64,000 bases of DNA from an uncultured Flavobacteriales bacterium (GTDB taxonomy: Bacteria > Bacteroidota > Bacteroidia > Flavobacteriales > Crocinitomicaceae): NCBI GenBank assembly GCA_946480085.1, contig CAMLHZ010000001.1:372001-436000 (forward strand). The letters run 5' to 3'. A model generated the notes under the pieces. That model searched no databases and was not told the origin of the DNA. It saw only the letters and a list, made by a program, of their open reading frames with translations. This document shows positions 17,042 through 24,571 of this stretch, piece after piece; position 1 is the first letter of the stretch, and each line of letters opens with the position of its first letter. A program made the position numbers and the translations under genes.

Positions 17042-17845
17042 CTATTCAGCGAAATCTCCGCCAGAGTAACTCATGTATTCAAAATTCTGATCGCTTTTGA
17101 ATTCAAAGTTCACTTTTAAACGTTCGCCCATATAACTTTCAGGACTGCTGCTCAATTGTAAGATCAAAGGATCTTTGTAATCACAACGTAGAGCTGCTGT
17201 AAACGGCATAGGATTCTTCTTGTTATTCTCTCCAACAATTAGGAAAGTAACACCACCTTCAGATACCAATCCCTGGAACGTACAAGCAAATTCTTTCTTC
17301 GAATTCAATGCACGCATTGCACGATCAATTGTGATTCCCTTCAACGCAACTGGTTTGTGTTTCATATTATCCGTGTCTTCGGCATATGGCGCACTTTTTT
17401 CTTTTGTTTTCAGTACCTCGCCCTTTGCATTGTAGTATGAAATTCGGTCTACAAATTTGAACGTTCCATCAGATTGAGCTTCATCAATTTGCTCTTGGGT
17501 AGCAAACGGAACTCCGCCGTTCAGATAATAGTAACGGACACCTTGATTTTTTCCTTCACCATCAGAGAATTGTTCCTCCAACTTCAGAATTTGGTTATCT
17601 CTATTCATGTGTCCCAAAACCTGAATAAAAGTTCCGTCTTCTTTTTGGTATTTCATTGAACTGACCAATTGTGTTGAAGTACTGATCAATGCATCGATCT
17701 CAACCATACGATTATCCATATCAGCTTCGTTCGCAAATTTCTTCACAACAGTTGCTGGATCTTCTTTCTTTTCTGGTTTATTCGTCGTCTCTTCAGATGA
17801 GCATGCCGCTAAAATGAAGAGTAAGGGGAAAATATATTTTATCAT
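17042..17845 (-). CDS. lipoprotein of unknown function
   Basis: 267 residues. The signal FPLLFILAACSSEETT has a lipoprotein cysteine at residue 15 followed by SSEE, an acidic pattern that in Bacteroidota can direct lipoproteins to the cell surface. The mature part is beta-rich and of no family I know; it has an FACTFQGLVSEGGVTFLIVG stretch and two cysteines. It is a single gene with its own terminator. Confidence 0.7.
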   Translation of the reverse strand: MIKYIFPLLFILAACSSEETTNKPEKKEDPATVVKKFANEADMDNRMVEIDALISTSTQLVSSMKYQKEDGTFIQVLGHMNRDNQILKLEEQFSDGEGKNQGVRYYYLNGGVPFATQEQIDEAQSDGTFKFVDRISYYNAKGEVLKTKEKSAPYAEDTDNMKHKPVALKGITIDRAMRALNSKKEFACTFQGLVSEGGVTFLIVGENNKKNPMPFTAALRCDYKDPLILQLSSSPESYMGERLKVNFEFKSDQNFEYMSYSGGDFAE

Positions 17846-17940
17846 GACTTTGGTTTTCTTCTAAATGACTTTCGATGTAAAAGTAACGAGAGTAAGAGAG
17901 ATTTTGCAAAAATAGCGGAAAGTTGTTGAGATAAGCATTC

Positions 17941-18450
17941 TTATTCTTGATGAATGGTCGTTAAACCTGTTATGCCCAACTCGTTTAATTTTTGTTCAAC
18001 GCCAATAAGCAATTCTCCTTCGAGTGTTTTTGATCTCGAAACGACGTCATAACCTTCAGGTGTAAAAAGTGTTTTCTGAAAATGAATCACCATCCATTGT
18101 TTTTCGGGATTGATATACAGAATGTTCCACTTGCTTTTTACGAAAGCCAAAAGACCTTTTCCTCGCCATACAAATGAGTTATTGTTTTCATTGAGAGGTT
18201 TGTCGTTGCCAATAATGCTTTTTGTTTTCGATTTTTTACTGTACTGAACTTCATCCAGCAGATTTGGTTTTCCGTTTTTCTCTATTAATGTGTAATTGAA
18301 TGTCGGATTGATTTTATTTCCTTTCAGCCACATTGGAAAGTTGGATTGATTGATGAACCATTTTCCTTCAAGATCGTTTAATCTCAGTTCTTGAGCTGTA
18401 GTCAATTGACTTGTAATTGCAGCTATGATTATCATTAGAAATGGCTTCAT
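17941..18450 (-). CDS. secreted lipocalin-like protein
   Basis: 169 residues with a signal peptide (MIIIAAITSQLTTAQE). The mature start LNDLEGKWFINQSNFPMWLK resembles the lipocalin GxW strand; it continues with beta segments such as FVWRGKGLLAFVKSKWNILY and WMVIHFQKTLFTPEGYDVVS, like the end of a small calycin barrel. Lipocalins bind small hydrophobic ligands; no ligand can be named. Assignment rests on pattern only. Confidence 0.6.
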   Translation of the reverse strand: MKPFLMIIIAAITSQLTTAQELRLNDLEGKWFINQSNFPMWLKGNKINPTFNYTLIEKNGKPNLLDEVQYSKKSKTKSIIGNDKPLNENNNSFVWRGKGLLAFVKSKWNILYINPEKQWMVIHFQKTLFTPEGYDVVSRSKTLEGELLIGVEQKLNELGITGLTTIHQE

Positions 18451-18494
18451 CTATCTCTAATCTACGGCTTTTTTTACTCCAAAATGTTGCGAAC

Positions 18495-18530
18495 AAAAAA
18501 AACCTTTCGAAACTTGCGAAAGGTTTTTTA
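18495..18530. terminator. strong bidirectional terminator hairpin between divergent genes
   Basis: AAAAAACCTTTCG (18497-18509) pairs perfectly with 18517-18529 across a seven-base loop, with A and T runs on the two sides. It lies upstream of both the lipocalin-like gene (-) and the 526-residue gene (+), so neither neighbour needs it as a terminator. Confidence 0.75.
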
Positions 18531-18739
18531 ACTATTAATCGAAAAAACAAGAGCACCCCTACTCCTGTTACTCTAACGAGTACAATTTAAATGTGAAAGT
18601 TTCACCTTACGAATTTGATTAAATCTAGTGCGAGTGCAAAATCAATCTTTCGTAACTTTACGATATCCAAATAACGAAAATAAAACTCAACTAGTTAATA
18701 ATGAGTTAATTGAGTCTAAAAAATTGAATTAATTTTACA

Positions 18740-20320
18740 ATGTCCACGGGTTCAACAGATGCATTATTTCGTTTAATTCTGTCTTTAACAAAGGCAGAGA
18801 AGAGAAGTTTTAAACTTTTCGTCAATCGTAATTCCGCAAGTATCGAAGAATTGAAGTTCTTGAAGTTGTTCGATTTTATGGATAAGACAGATGTCTATTC
18901 TGATGAAGAAGCATTAAAAAAATTGCCTGAAATAAAAAGAAGTCAGCTTTCTAATATAAAAGCACACCTCTATAAGCAAGTTTTAGGAAGTTTACGTTTG
19001 CAGCATTCTAGTCATTTACCTGCTTTAGAAATACGTGAGGCAATAGACTATGCACAGCTGCTTCATCACAAAGGATTTTATATGCAGGCGCTTCGTCAGT
19101 TAGATAAAGCCCGGCAATTGGCGCATAAATACGAGAGCATTGTTCTTCAATTAGAAATCGCTGAATTCGAAAAGAGTATAGAATCACAATACATTACCCG
19201 AAGTTTACCTACGCGAGCCGAACAGTTGACTTCAGAAACTTTGGGATTGGAGAACCGACTGGGGCTTTCTGTGAAATTCAGTAATCTGTCATTGCAACTT
19301 TATGCCTTATATGTAAAGGTTGGTTTTGTACGAAATGAGAAGGATTATTTGTTTGTAACAGATTTCTTTAAAACCCGACTTCCATCATACAATTATACTA
19401 AACTTGGTTTCGAAGAAAAATTGCACCTATATAATGCGCAAGTTTGGCATCATTACATTACGCAGGATTTCTTGCGTTGTTATCGTTACGCTACAAAATG
19501 GGTAGATTGTTTCTTAGAAGCCCCAACAGCGAAAGAACAGTATTATGAAATGTATTTAAAAGGCCTGCACTATTTACAGAATAGTGTGTTCAACCTTAGA
19601 AATGCGAATCGTTTGGAAAATGTGGTTGCTTTGTTGGAAGAGGAAACACGAACGAGTTACATGATGGATCAGGAGAACACAAAGTTGCTTCGTGATTTGT
19701 ATTGGATAACCGGAAAGATTAATATTTACTATTTAACCGGAACATTTGAGGAAGGTGTGACTTTCGTTGATGAAGTAGAGGACTTTATTACCAAGTATGA
19801 GGGCCAGTTGGATCAACACCGAATAATGGTTCTTTACTATAAGATTGCTTGCATTTATTTTGGAAGCGGTGACAATAAAATGACCATTCGATACCTGAAC
19901 CAGGTGATCCAGATGAAAGAAGTTTCTCTTCGGGAAGACATTCAGTGCTTCGCCAGAATTCTGAATCTGATTGCTCATTTCGAATTGGGGAACGACGATT
20001 TAATTCAGTACCAGATCAAGTCATTTATTCGCTTCCTTATTAATATGGGTGATATGCATGGGGTGCAGCGCGAGATACTTTCATTCCTGCGCCAACCCGC
20101 GTTCGTGAATGAACAAGCCTTGCTTCGCGGATTCAAGATCTTGCATGGTAAACTGGTGAAGCTCTCACAATTACCGTACGAAAAACGTCCATTCCTTTAT
20201 TTGGATATTATTTCCTGGCTCGAGGCAAAGGTTCAGGGAAGACCGGTTCAGAGCATAATTCGCGAGAAGTTTCTCAAGGAAAAAGCGACTGGCGAGTACC
20301 ATTATTTCCCTAATGATTAA
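18740..20320 (+). CDS. conserved helical protein of unknown function
   Basis: 526 residues, no signal peptide and no membrane segment. The start (DALFRLILSLTKAEKRSFKL) is followed by helices throughout; residues about 95-150 (AIDYAQLLHHKGFYMQALRQ, LDKARQLAHKYES) look like degenerate TPRs. Related proteins occur across Bacteroidota as hypothetical proteins. The first 60 residues are rich in Lys and Arg and could bind nucleic acid, but no motif proves this. It stands alone with a 289-base upstream gap that holds a hairpin (18495-18530) and nothing else recognised. Confidence 0.75.
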   Translation: MSTGSTDALFRLILSLTKAEKRSFKLFVNRNSASIEELKFLKLFDFMDKTDVYSDEEALKKLPEIKRSQLSNIKAHLYKQVLGSLRLQHSSHLPALEIREAIDYAQLLHHKGFYMQALRQLDKARQLAHKYESIVLQLEIAEFEKSIESQYITRSLPTRAEQLTSETLGLENRLGLSVKFSNLSLQLYALYVKVGFVRNEKDYLFVTDFFKTRLPSYNYTKLGFEEKLHLYNAQVWHHYITQDFLRCYRYATKWVDCFLEAPTAKEQYYEMYLKGLHYLQNSVFNLRNANRLENVVALLEEETRTSYMMDQENTKLLRDLYWITGKINIYYLTGTFEEGVTFVDEVEDFITKYEGQLDQHRIMVLYYKIACIYFGSGDNKMTIRYLNQVIQMKEVSLREDIQCFARILNLIAHFELGNDDLIQYQIKSFIRFLINMGDMHGVQREILSFLRQPAFVNEQALLRGFKILHGKLVKLSQLPYEKRPFLYLDIISWLEAKVQGRPVQSIIREKFLKEKATGEYHYFPND

Positions 20321-20381
20321 ATACTCGGCATAAAAAAGATAAAAAATTCATCAAAATAACATCTCGATTAAAAACTTTGAC

Positions 20382-20389
20382 TATATTTG
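20382..20389 (+). promoter_or_regulatory. -7 promoter element of bcp
   Basis: TATATTTG fits TAnnTTTG fully and lies 40 bases before the bcp start. No TTTG at normal spacing upstream. Confidence 0.4.
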
Positions 20390-20429
20390 ATTAAAATATC
20401 GTCAAGCGAGGTGATAATTCAATTGAAAT

Positions 20430-20906
20430 ATGACAGGATTAACTGTTGGGAAGAAGGTTCCAAAGTTTGAAACTCTTACAGATGAAGGCGTTGTAGTGTC
20501 GTCTGAGTTGATGAAGGGAAAACATTGGGTCATTTATTTTTATCCGAAAGATTTGACACCTGGCTGTATCAATCAAGCATGTAGTATGCGAGATGGGATG
20601 CAGGAGTTTGTGCGCAGAGGTGTTCAGGTTTTTGGAGTAAGTATGGATACAGAAAAACTTCACCAACGTTTTCGAGAAAAGTATGAATTGAATTTCCCGT
20701 TGTTAATGGACGAGAAAAGAAAATTAATAAAGGCTTTCAAAGTGTGGGGACCGAAAAAGTTCATGGGAAGGGAATACGATGGAATCCATCGAACAACTTT
20801 CGTCATCAATGAAAAAGGGACAATTACGCATATTATTGAAAAGCCAAAAACCAAGATACATGCTGCAGAAGTGCTATCTTGTTTAAATGAAAATGGTGCT
20901 TCGTAG
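20430..20906 (+). CDS. bcp: thioredoxin-dependent thiol peroxidase, BCP/PrxQ type
   Basis: 158 residues. The active site reads FYPKDLTPGCINQAC: Thr43 and the peroxidatic Cys46 with the resolving Cys51 five residues later, the PrxQ alpha2 arrangement. The catalytic arginine lies near HRTTFVINEKG. It reduces hydrogen peroxide and organic peroxides using thioredoxin in the cytoplasm. It lies 63 bases before recA, with a symmetric site between them. Confidence 0.93.
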   Translation: MTGLTVGKKVPKFETLTDEGVVVSSELMKGKHWVIYFYPKDLTPGCINQACSMRDGMQEFVRRGVQVFGVSMDTEKLHQRFREKYELNFPLLMDEKRKLIKAFKVWGPKKFMGREYDGIHRTTFVINEKGTITHIIEKPKTKIHAAEVLSCLNENGAS

Positions 20907-20932
20907 AAGTACGTAAATAGTTTACGAAGTAC
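20899..20932. promoter_or_regulatory. operator-like symmetric site upstream of recA
   Basis: Outer arms CTTCGTA (20899-20905) and TACGAAG (20923-20929) and inner arms CGTAAA (20912-20917) and TTTACG (20921-20926) overlap; GAAGTAC is also directly repeated (20906-20912, 20926-20932). The site covers the expected -33 region of the recA promoter, so a repressor bound there would block transcription. The regulator is unknown. Confidence 0.45.
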
Positions 20933-20938
20933 CGCGTT

Positions 20939-20946
20939 TAAATTTG
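20939..20946 (+). promoter_or_regulatory. -7 promoter element of recA
   Basis: TAAATTTG, a full match to TAnnTTTG, 23 bases before the recA ATG. It is preceded by the symmetric site at 20899-20932. Confidence 0.5.
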
Positions 20947-20969
20947 TGGAAACGATTAAATAAAACGAT

Positions 20970-21995
20970 ATGTCAGCTAAAGAAATTAATCCAGACAAAT
21001 TAAAGGCGTTGCAACTTACGATGGAAAAGTTGGATAAAACTTTCGGTAAGGGAAGCGTAATGAAATTAGGAGATAATGCAGTAGAGCAAGTGGAGGTAAT
21101 TCCTTCAGGTTCTGTTACGTTAGACTTAGCCTTGGGAGTGAATGGTTTTCCTAAAGGAAGAATAGTAGAAATTTTTGGTCCTGAATCATCAGGTAAAACA
21201 ACCTTGGCCATTCATGCAATTGCAGAATGCCAGAAAAATGGTGGAATAGCTGCTTTTATTGACGCTGAGCATGCATTCGATCAGTTTTATGCGCAAAAAT
21301 TAGGAGTAGATATCGAGAACTTATTGATCTCACAGCCAGACAATGGTGAACAAGCATTAGAAATTGCGGATAATTTGATTCGCTCAGGTGCAATTGATTT
21401 GTTGGTGATCGATTCAGTTGCGGCACTTACACCTAAAGCGGAGATCGAAGGCGAAATGGGCGATTCTCAAATGGGACTTCAAGCGCGTTTAATGTCGAAA
21501 GCACTTCGTAAGCTTACCGGTTCTATCAATAAAGCAAAATGTTGTTGCATTTTCATCAATCAGTTGCGTGAGAAAATTGGGGTGATGTTCGGTAATCCGG
21601 AAACAACAACAGGAGGTAACGCACTTAAATTCTACGCTTCAATGCGAATTGATATCCGCAGAGCAAGCCAGATCAAAGACGGTGAAGATGTGATTGGTAA
21701 CCGTGTTAAAGTGAAAGTGGTAAAAAACAAAGTAGCTCCACCGTTTAGAAAAGCAGAGTTCGACATTATGTACGGCGAAGGGATTTCTAAAGTTGGTGAA
21801 ATCATCGACTTAGGTGTAGACTTAAATATTATGAAAAAGAGCGGTTCTTGGTTCTCTTACGGAGAAACCCGATTAGGACAAGGAAGAGATTCAGTAAAAC
21901 AAATGTTACTTGATAATCCTGAACTAATGGAAGAGCTTGAATCGCGAATTAAAGAAGCTCTTAATCCAACAGTGGCTGCAGCCCTGGTGGAGTAA
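20970..21995 (+). CDS. recA: recombinase RecA
   Basis: 341 residues, normal length. Walker A is GPESSGKT (70-77), the Walker B region reads [12 protein letters not shown], and the DNA-binding loop L2 region contains [17 protein letters not shown]. It forms ATP-dependent filaments on single-stranded DNA, drives strand exchange and triggers SOS cleavage where LexA exists. Its own promoter region is noted separately. It is followed by 173 bases before yicC. Confidence 0.98.
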   Translation: MSAKEINPDKLKALQLTMEKLDKTFGKGSVMKLGDNAVEQVEVIPSGSVTLDLALGVNGFPKGRIVEIFGPESSGKTTLAIHAIAECQKNGGIAAFIDAEHAFDQFYAQKLGVDIENLLISQPDNGEQALEIADNLIRSGAIDLLVIDSVAALTPKAEIEGEMGDSQMGLQARLMSKALRKLTGSINKAKCCCIFINQLREKIGVMFGNPETTTGGNALKFYASMRIDIRRASQIKDGEDVIGNRVKVKVVKNKVAPPFRKAEFDIMYGEGISKVGEIIDLGVDLNIMKKSGSWFSYGETRLGQGRDSVKQMLLDNPELMEELESRIKEALNPTVAAALVE

Positions 21996-22024
21996 GACAA
22001 ACTGCATATCGTTTCCGTGAGCTG

Positions 22025-22039
22025 TCCGCCTCTGGCGGA
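22025..22039. repeat. GC-rich short hairpin
   Basis: TCCGCC and GGCGGA pair across a TCT loop, 30 bases after the recA stop. It is notably GC-rich for this AT-rich sequence but has no T tract, so it may be a dispersed short repeat rather than a terminator. Confidence 0.4.
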
Positions 22040-22146
22040 TGGCTCTTAGGAAAACCTGCAGCAATTTCAATCATTTCTTTTGAATGCTCTCTGAAGAGCT
22101 CTTTGCAAAGACCAACCACTCACCGCGTTTAGCTCATATTTTTCAG

Positions 22147-22154
22147 TACTTTTG
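22147..22154 (+). promoter_or_regulatory. -7 promoter element of yicC
   Basis: TACTTTTG, a full match to TAnnTTTG, 14 bases before the yicC start. This would give yicC, gmk and nadD a promoter separate from recA. Confidence 0.45.
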
Positions 22155-22168
22155 TCCAAAGACGAAGT

Positions 22169-23035
22169 ATGGTACTCTCAATGACAGGTTACGGTAAAGC
22201 TACCGCAACCTTTGAAAACAAACGACTTATAGTTGAAATTCGTTCCCTGAACTCTAAAAGTTTGGATCTTTATGTACGCGCATCTGTGGTGTACAGAGAA
22301 TTGGAACTGGAAATGCGCTCTATTGTAGCGAAAAATCTGGACAGAGGTAAAGTCGAATGTTCTATTTCATTAGAGAGTAATCAAGACGCAAGAAGCGCGA
22401 CAATCAATGCCGATATGGTGAAATCATATTACGCAGATTTGAGTAAAATTGCGATCGATTTAAATGATAAATCCACAAATCTTCTTGAATTAGTAATGCG
22501 TATGCCTGAGGTTCTTTCAACGGAGAAAGAAAATTTGGGTGATGACGAAAAAGCATTTGTTCTGAAATTAGTTGAAGAAGCCTGTACTGAGTTGAACAAA
22601 TTCAGAAAACAGGAAGGCGATCAACTACGCAAAGATTTTGAAAACAATATTGGCGCTATTCGCTCGCGTTTATTAGAAGTACCCAAATTCGAACAGGAAA
22701 GAATTGACTCCGTAAAGGATAGAATGAAGGCTGGTCTGGAAAAGTTAACCAGTAAAGCAATCGATGAAAATCGTCTGGAACAGGAAATCATTTTTTACAT
22801 AGAGAAATTAGACGTTTCTGAAGAGAAACAACGATTGTCTCACCACCTTGATTATTTCCTAGAGACAATGGATGTTGAATTATGTGGTAAAAAACTCGGA
22901 TTCATCACACAAGAAATTGGTAGAGAGATCAATACATTAGGTTCCAAATCTTATCATTCGGAAATGCAGCGTTTAGTTGTTGAAATGAAAGATTATCTTG
23001 AAAAAATCAAAGAACAAGTTCTGAATACACTGTAA
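22169..23035 (+). CDS. YicC family endoribonuclease
   Basis: 288 residues. The N-terminal signature is MVLSMTGYGKATATFENKRL with EIRSLNSKSLDL; the C-terminal DUF1732 part has RLEQEIIFYIEKLDVSEEKQ RLSHHLDYF and GKKLGFITQEIGREINTLGS. E. coli YicC is an RNase acting on small-RNA turnover. It is nine bases from gmk, a common pairing in bacteria. Confidence 0.92.
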   Translation: MVLSMTGYGKATATFENKRLIVEIRSLNSKSLDLYVRASVVYRELELEMRSIVAKNLDRGKVECSISLESNQDARSATINADMVKSYYADLSKIAIDLNDKSTNLLELVMRMPEVLSTEKENLGDDEKAFVLKLVEEACTELNKFRKQEGDQLRKDFENNIGAIRSRLLEVPKFEQERIDSVKDRMKAGLEKLTSKAIDENRLEQEIIFYIEKLDVSEEKQRLSHHLDYFLETMDVELCGKKLGFITQEIGREINTLGSKSYHSEMQRLVVEMKDYLEKIKEQVLNTL

Positions 23036-23044
23036 GCTTGAGTC

Positions 23045-23611
23045 ATGGAAGGTAAAAGTATTATCATTTCAGCTCCATCCGGAGCAGGCAAAACAACAAT
23101 AGTGCATGAATTATTGAAACGAATTCCAAATCTCCGTTTCTCTATTTCGGCGTGCAGCAGAGATGCGAGAACAAATGAAGTGGATGGAAAAGACTATTAC
23201 TTTTTGGGCGTTGAAGGCTTCAAGCAAAAAGTAGAGAACAAGGATTTTCTGGAATGGGAGGAAGTTTACAAAGATAATTTCTATGGTACACTTCGCTCCG
23301 AGGTAGAGCGAATTTGGAGCAATAATGAGATAGTCATTTTCGACGTTGATGTAATTGGTGGATTGAATCTCAAAAAACAATTGGGTGACAATGCTCTCGC
23401 ACTTTTCATTAAAGCACCAACGTTCGAAGATCTGGAAAAACGTTTGAGATACAGAAGTACAGAGACGGAAGAAAAAATTCAGATGCGTTTGAGCAAGGCG
23501 AAGATTGAATCGAGTAGAGCACCAGAGTTTGATTTGGTGATTGTAAACGACGAATTGGAGCGTGCCTGCAAAGAGGCTGAGGATAAAGTATTGAGTTTCA
23601 TAAATTCGTGA
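23045..23611 (+). CDS. gmk: guanylate kinase
   Basis: 188 residues. P-loop APSGAGKTT at residues 10-18, the GMP-binding region RDARTNEVDGKDYYFL, and the lid with RLRYRSTETEEKIQMRL. It phosphorylates GMP to GDP. It starts nine bases after yicC and ends one base before nadD, so the three form one operon. Confidence 0.96.
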   Translation: MEGKSIIISAPSGAGKTTIVHELLKRIPNLRFSISACSRDARTNEVDGKDYYFLGVEGFKQKVENKDFLEWEEVYKDNFYGTLRSEVERIWSNNEIVIFDVDVIGGLNLKKQLGDNALALFIKAPTFEDLEKRLRYRSTETEEKIQMRLSKAKIESSRAPEFDLVIVNDELERACKEAEDKVLSFINS

Positions 23612-23612
23612 T

Positions 23613-24227
23613 ATGAAAGTTGGTCTCTATTTCGGAACATTCAATCCCATTCATGTTGGTCATTTGGTCATTGCGAACTACATGGCGGAACGTGAGGAGT
23701 TGGATCAGGTTTGGCTGGTGGTTACACCACAGAATCCACTGAAAAAAAAGAGTTCATTACTGGCTGATTACCATCGCCTGGCTTTGGTAAATGAAGCGGT
23801 AAGTGACAACCCTAAATTACGCGTTTCTGATATTGAATTTGGTTTGAAACAACCAAATTATACAGCTAGTACCCTGGCATATTTGGAAGAAAAACATCCG
23901 AATGATGAGTTTTGTTTGATCATGGGCGAAGATAATTTGAGAACACTTCACAAATGGCACAATTACGAAGTTTTGCTTTCGAAGTATAAATTTTTCGTTT
24001 ATCCAAGAGTACTTACCGAACAGGAAATGAATGAGGAGGCAACACTTGACCCTGAACATCAACATGATTTCTATGAACATGAGAACGTGATTTTTTGTGA
24101 AGAAGTTCCGGTGATGAAATTGTCTTCAAGTTATATTCGTCACGCAATAAAAGAAGGAAAATCAGTGAAATACCTGTTGTCTGAACCGGTGTTTAAGTAT
24201 ATCGACGAAATGAATTTTTACCGTTAA
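23613..24227 (+). CDS. nadD: nicotinate-nucleotide adenylyltransferase
   Basis: 204 residues. The nucleotidyltransferase motif GTFNPIHVGHL includes HxGH at 14-17, the middle has LIMGEDNLRTLHKWHNY, and the C-terminal motif is SSSYIRHAIKEG. It makes deamido-NAD from nicotinate mononucleotide and ATP. It follows gmk by one base and overlaps the 3' end of the next, convergent, gene by four bases. Confidence 0.95.
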   Translation: MKVGLYFGTFNPIHVGHLVIANYMAEREELDQVWLVVTPQNPLKKKSSLLADYHRLALVNEAVSDNPKLRVSDIEFGLKQPNYTASTLAYLEEKHPNDEFCLIMGEDNLRTLHKWHNYEVLLSKYKFFVYPRVLTEQEMNEEATLDPEHQHDFYEHENVIFCEEVPVMKLSSSYIRHAIKEGKSVKYLLSEPVFKYIDEMNFYR

Positions 24228-24463
24228 TTACGGCTTGGCAACAATTTCTTGATAAAACGTCCAATTTGTTTGCGGAACAGGAACATCAAAATGCAATAAG
24301 GAATTGCCATTAGGAATAGAATCCCTGTATTGATATTTCGACCAAAATCGTTCGCAGAAACTTCATTGCTTTGCTCAGCCAATAGTTTACACTGAGCACA
24401 TCCCTGACTGATTCCGTAAAAACCAATCAAACAAAAAACCGAAAGAATAATTACTCGTTTCAT
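24224..24463 (-). CDS. small membrane protein of unknown function
   Basis: 79 residues from the ATG at 24463. A signal-like first hydrophobic segment (RVIILSVFCLIGFYGISQG) leads to a CAQCK motif and a second membrane segment (GILFLMAIPYCILMFLF) with a basic tail. The CxxC pair just outside the membrane could bind metal or be redox active, but nothing proves this. It overlaps nadD by four bases at their 3' ends. Confidence 0.65.
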   Translation of the reverse strand: MKRVIILSVFCLIGFYGISQGCAQCKLLAEQSNEVSANDFGRNINTGILFLMAIPYCILMFLFRKQIGRFIKKLLPSRN

Positions 24464-24469
24464 GTGTTG

Positions 24470-24477
24470 CAAAGGTA
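24470..24477 (-). promoter_or_regulatory. -7 promoter element of the small membrane protein gene
   Basis: On the minus strand TACCTTTG, a full TAnnTTTG match, ends six bases before the ATG at 24463. A TTTTCG sequence 21 bases upstream is a weak -33 candidate. Confidence 0.45.
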
Positions 24478-24571
24478 CGCAAGAAACGAATGCTAACGCG
24501 AAAAGGAATATTTTTTTTCACCCATCCGTATACGAACTTCCAGCTCAAATTCTTTCACTAACTTCACTTTA

